Below are positions 61,906 to 64,000 of a DNA stretch of 64,000 nt, in pieces. The stretch is from Chlamydiota bacterium (GTDB taxonomy: Bacteria; Auribacterota; Tritonobacteria; UBA1439): NCBI GenBank assembly GCA_012729785.1, contig JAAYCL010000014.1:43271-107270 (forward strand), given 5' to 3'. How positions within the stretch are numbered: the stretch's first letter is position 1; every line of letters starts with the position of its first letter. Made by a program: the position numbers and the translations under genes. Below the pieces are notes generated by a model. It was not told the DNA's origin. It ran no database searches and saw only the letters and a list, made by a program, of their open reading frames with translations.

Positions 61906-64000
61906 ATGAGGCGGTTCGCTGCGTTGTTGTGGGTGGGGGTATTCGCGCTCGGTCCCGGCGGCGAGGCGCGGGCGGCGGACGCCGCCTGGCCGATGTTCCG
62001 CTACGATCCCGCGCGTACGGCGAGGAGCCCGTACGAGGGCACCGCGGGTTTCGGGGTCAGCTGGACGTTCGCGGTGCCCGGGGGGACCGAGTCGTCGATC
62101 TCCATCGGCTCCGACGGAAGCGTCTACTTCGGCGCGTACGACAACAACTTCTATGCCCTCAATTCAAACGGGACACTCGACTGGAAGTTCCTCACCGGAA
62201 ACGCGGTGCAGTCCTCGCCCGCCATCGACTCCGGGGGGGCGCTCTACTTCGGCGGAATCGACAACCTCGTCTATGCGCTGAACCCCGGCGGCGGCCTGCG
62301 CTGGTCGTTCGAGACCGGCGATCCCGTCTTCTCCTCCCCCGCGGTGCACGGCGGTGTGGTCTACGTCGGGTCGATGGACAACGCCGTCTACGGCATCTCC
62401 GCGTCGGATCCGTCGGACTTCTGGACGTACGCCACGGGAGACGACGTCGAGTCCTCCCCCGCGGTCGCCTCAGACGGGACGATCTACGTCGGCTCCAAGG
62501 ACGGGCGTCTGTACGCGCTCAACTCCGACGGCACCCTTCTCTGGAGTTATGTCGCGGAGAACAGCCTGCGCGCCTCGCCGATGGTGATCGAGGCCACGAG
62601 CCACGTCGCCATCGGCTGCCTCGACAGCGATCTCTACGTCTTCACCTCCAGCGGCGACCTTGCATGGAGGTACACGACTGGCGGCCCGATCAACTGCTCC
62701 CCGGCCCTGTTGCCCGGCGGCACCATCCTCATCGGGTCGGATGACACGCGCCTGTACGCCCTCGACTCCGGCGGGGCGCTCCTCTGGACCTATGAAACCG
62801 GTGCGAACATCTACTCCTCCCCCGCGGTCGACTCCGCCGGGAAGATCTACTTCGCGTCTGATGACAGTTACGTCTACGCACTCACCTCGGACGGGCACTA
62901 TGTCGATTCGTACGATGTCACCGGGCTCCCCTCGTCGCCTGCGATCGACTCGTCGGGGCGGATCTACGTGGGAACCGTCTGGGGGGACGACAATCTGTAC
63001 GTGCTCCAGCAGACACCGACCCCCTCGCCGACACCGACGATCACCCCCACGCCCACGATCACGCCGACGCCCACGATCACCCCCACGCCGACGATCACCC
63101 CGACGCCCACGATTACCCCCACGCCGACGATCACCCCCACGCCGACGGAGACGCCGACGATCACGCCCACGCCGACGGAGACGCCCACCGAGACGCCCAC
63201 CATCACCCCGACGCCGACGGAGACGCCCACCGAAACGCCGACAATCACCCCGACGCCGACGGAGACGCCGACGGAGACGCCCACGGAGACGCCCACAATC
63301 ACCCCGACGCCGACGGAGACGCCCACAATCACCCCGACGCCGACGGAGACGCCCACGATCACCCCGACGCCCACGGAGACGCCGACGGTCACCGAGACGC
63401 CGACGGAGACGCCGACAGAGACGCCGACGATCACCGAGACGCCGACAGAGACGCCGACGGTCACCGAGACGCCGACGGAAACGCCGACAGAGACGCCGAC
63501 GATCACCGAGACGCCGACGGAGACGCCCACAGAGACGCCGACGGTCACGGAGACGCCGACGGAGACGCCCACAGAGACGCCGACGGTTACCGAGACGCCG
63601 ACGGAGACGCCCACAGAGACGCCGACGGTCACGGAGACGCCGACGGAAACGCCGACAGAGACACCGACGGTCACGGAGACGCCGACGGAGACGCCGACGG
63701 AGACACCCACGGAGACGCCCACGGTAACCCCGACGCCCACGGAGACGCCATGCACTACCTCGTTGATGGTCGGTGACATCAGCGATATGGAGATCGCCAC
63801 GACGAGGTCTGCGTCGGAGAACGGGTGGACGTATAAGATCGGTTGCGCCGACGATATCGACGGGAAGGAGCTTGGATCCGTCTCCGACTACTCGAATGAA
63901 TACAATGACCTCGGGGGGTACGCCCCGCAGCCGGTGGCGTTGAGGATCTGGACCGACGAGGAGTGGATGAACATCACCGCCGGGGACAGGTTGGTCATCG
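61906..64000 (+). CDS. Exported PQQ-type propeller protein with long Thr-Pro linker, cut by the window edge
   Basis: The frame from ATG 61906 stays open to the right edge (about 698 codons). Signal peptide (about 1-24), then a propeller of about eight repeats of the type [33 protein letters not shown], related to 1526-3031. From about residue 370 (63012) a Thr-Pro-Glu/Ile linker of about 245 residues follows to 63750, then a new domain starts with [18 protein letters not shown] and is truncated. It is presumably a surface-attached protein that extends across the wall. A short Shine-Dalgarno (ggggaga) is present. The divergent pilin operon suggests a shared surface function. Confidence 0.85.
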   Translation, partial: MRRFAALLWVGVFALGPGGEARAADAAWPMFRYDPARTARSPYEGTAGFGVSWTFAVPGGTESSISIGSDGSVYFGAYDNNFYALNSNGTLDWKFLTGNAVQSSPAIDSGGALYFGGIDNLVYALNPGGGLRWSFETGDPVFSSPAVHGGVVYVGSMDNAVYGISASDPSDFWTYATGDDVESSPAVASDGTIYVGSKDGRLYALNSDGTLLWSYVAENSLRASPMVIEATSHVAIGCLDSDLYVFTSSGDLAWRYTTGGPINCSPALLPGGTILIGSDDTRLYALDSGGALLWTYETGANIYSSPAVDSAGKIYFASDDSYVYALTSDGHYVDSYDVTGLPSSPAIDSSGRIYVGTVWGDDNLYVLQQTPTPSPTPTITPTPTITPTPTITPTPTITPTPTITPTPTITPTPTETPTITPTPTETPTETPTITPTPTETPTETPTITPTPTETPTETPTETPTITPTPTETPTITPTPTETPTITPTPTETPTVTETPTETPTETPTITETPTETPTVTETPTETPTETPTITETPTETPTETPTVTETPTETPTETPTVTETPTETPTETPTVTETPTETPTETPTVTETPTETPTETPTETPTVTPTPTETPCTTSLMVGDISDMEIATTRSASENGWTYKIGCADDIDGKELGSVSDYSNEYNDLGGYAPQPVALRIWTDEEWMNITAGDRLVI
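63012..63750 (+). repeat. Minisatellite coding for the TPT(E/I) linker
   Basis: About 740 bp of tandem variations on acgccgacggagacgccc and acgccgacgatcaccccc. It translates as TPTETPT and TPTITPT blocks. The opposite strand also lacks stops over the region (a Val/Gly/Ser-rich phantom frame), which is only a codon-pattern effect. Confidence 0.9.

Noticed and set aside
63012-63750. CRISPR array
   Set aside because: The repetition is a coding TPTE/TPTI minisatellite without unique spacers of constant size.
62964-63800. Large minus-strand frame of Val-Gly-Ser repeats
   Set aside because: It is the complement of the Thr-Pro linker; it lacks start signals, domain or context.

Overview
The window is a 64 kb chromosomal segment from a high-GC, Gram-negative-type, probably uncultured bacterium. 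Evidence for an outer envelope is several lipoprotein signals, exported propeller proteins, a PilT ATPase and two minor-pilin operons. The mix of PQQ-type propellers with long Thr-Pro linkers, a pyruvoyl arginine decarboxylase, a His-type Thi4 and a two-subunit molybdenum hydroxylase fits deep-branching, largely anaerobic lineages near the PVC/Omnitrophota/Auribacterota part of the tree. That placement is an inference from gene content. There is no rRNA, prophage, transposase, plasmid or CRISPR array. Most of it is housekeeping or conserved-hypothetical DNA, with many short sigma70-like promoters of the form TTGNNN-N16..18-TANNNT.

Region by region. 1-6.3 kb: a truncated hypothetical, an exported Fe/Mn superoxide dismutase, an exported beta-propeller, an FTP/HExxH metalloprotease, a membrane protein and a Nudix hydrolase. 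6.3-14.6 kb: a triple-PAS histidine kinase, a CPBP protease, mtnA, thiL, tsaE, tsaB, tRNA-Val, a zinc-ribbon coiled-coil protein and rnpB. 15-19.6 kb: a lipoprotein, a lone receiver, agmatinase plus pyruvoyl arginine decarboxylase (arginine to putrescine), a stand-alone GGQ release-factor-like protein, a DUF2270-like membrane protein and a Lys-rich protein with a duplicated domain. 19.8-28.1 kb: a two-subunit molybdenum hydroxylase, a PP-loop ATPase, an RseC-like protein, thi4, small exported proteins, a hotdog thioesterase and nadE. 28.1-35.5 kb: TPR, FmdB-like and membrane proteins, a GHL10-type glycosidase-like protein, DUF4416 and a split transketolase. 35.5-42.4 kb: a degenerate plus an intact S41 protease in tandem, tsaD, larB, larC and pilT. 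42.6-51.1 kb: polA, coaE, rho, rpmE, prfA, prmC and murA, all on the plus strand. 51.1-55 kb: small proteins, a nitroreductase, tRNA-His, an Hpt protein, a receiver and a TrpB2-type synthase. 55-64 kb: two paralogous minus-strand minor-pilin operons around a TPR protein, then a second exported propeller that runs off the right edge.

The least ordinary signals are: (i) a pair of 111-bp imperfect-palindrome elements (3112-3222 and 11534-11644) with matching terminal inverted repeats, one of which supplies both the stop codon of thiL and the start codon of tsaE; (ii) an S41 protease that has lost its Ser and Lys beside an intact paralogue; (iii) duplicated minor-pilin operons with EF-hand-like loops and a shared C-terminal YWQE motif; (iv) a Lys-rich protein with a duplicated, unrecognised domain. 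No complete new system is demonstrable from sequence alone.
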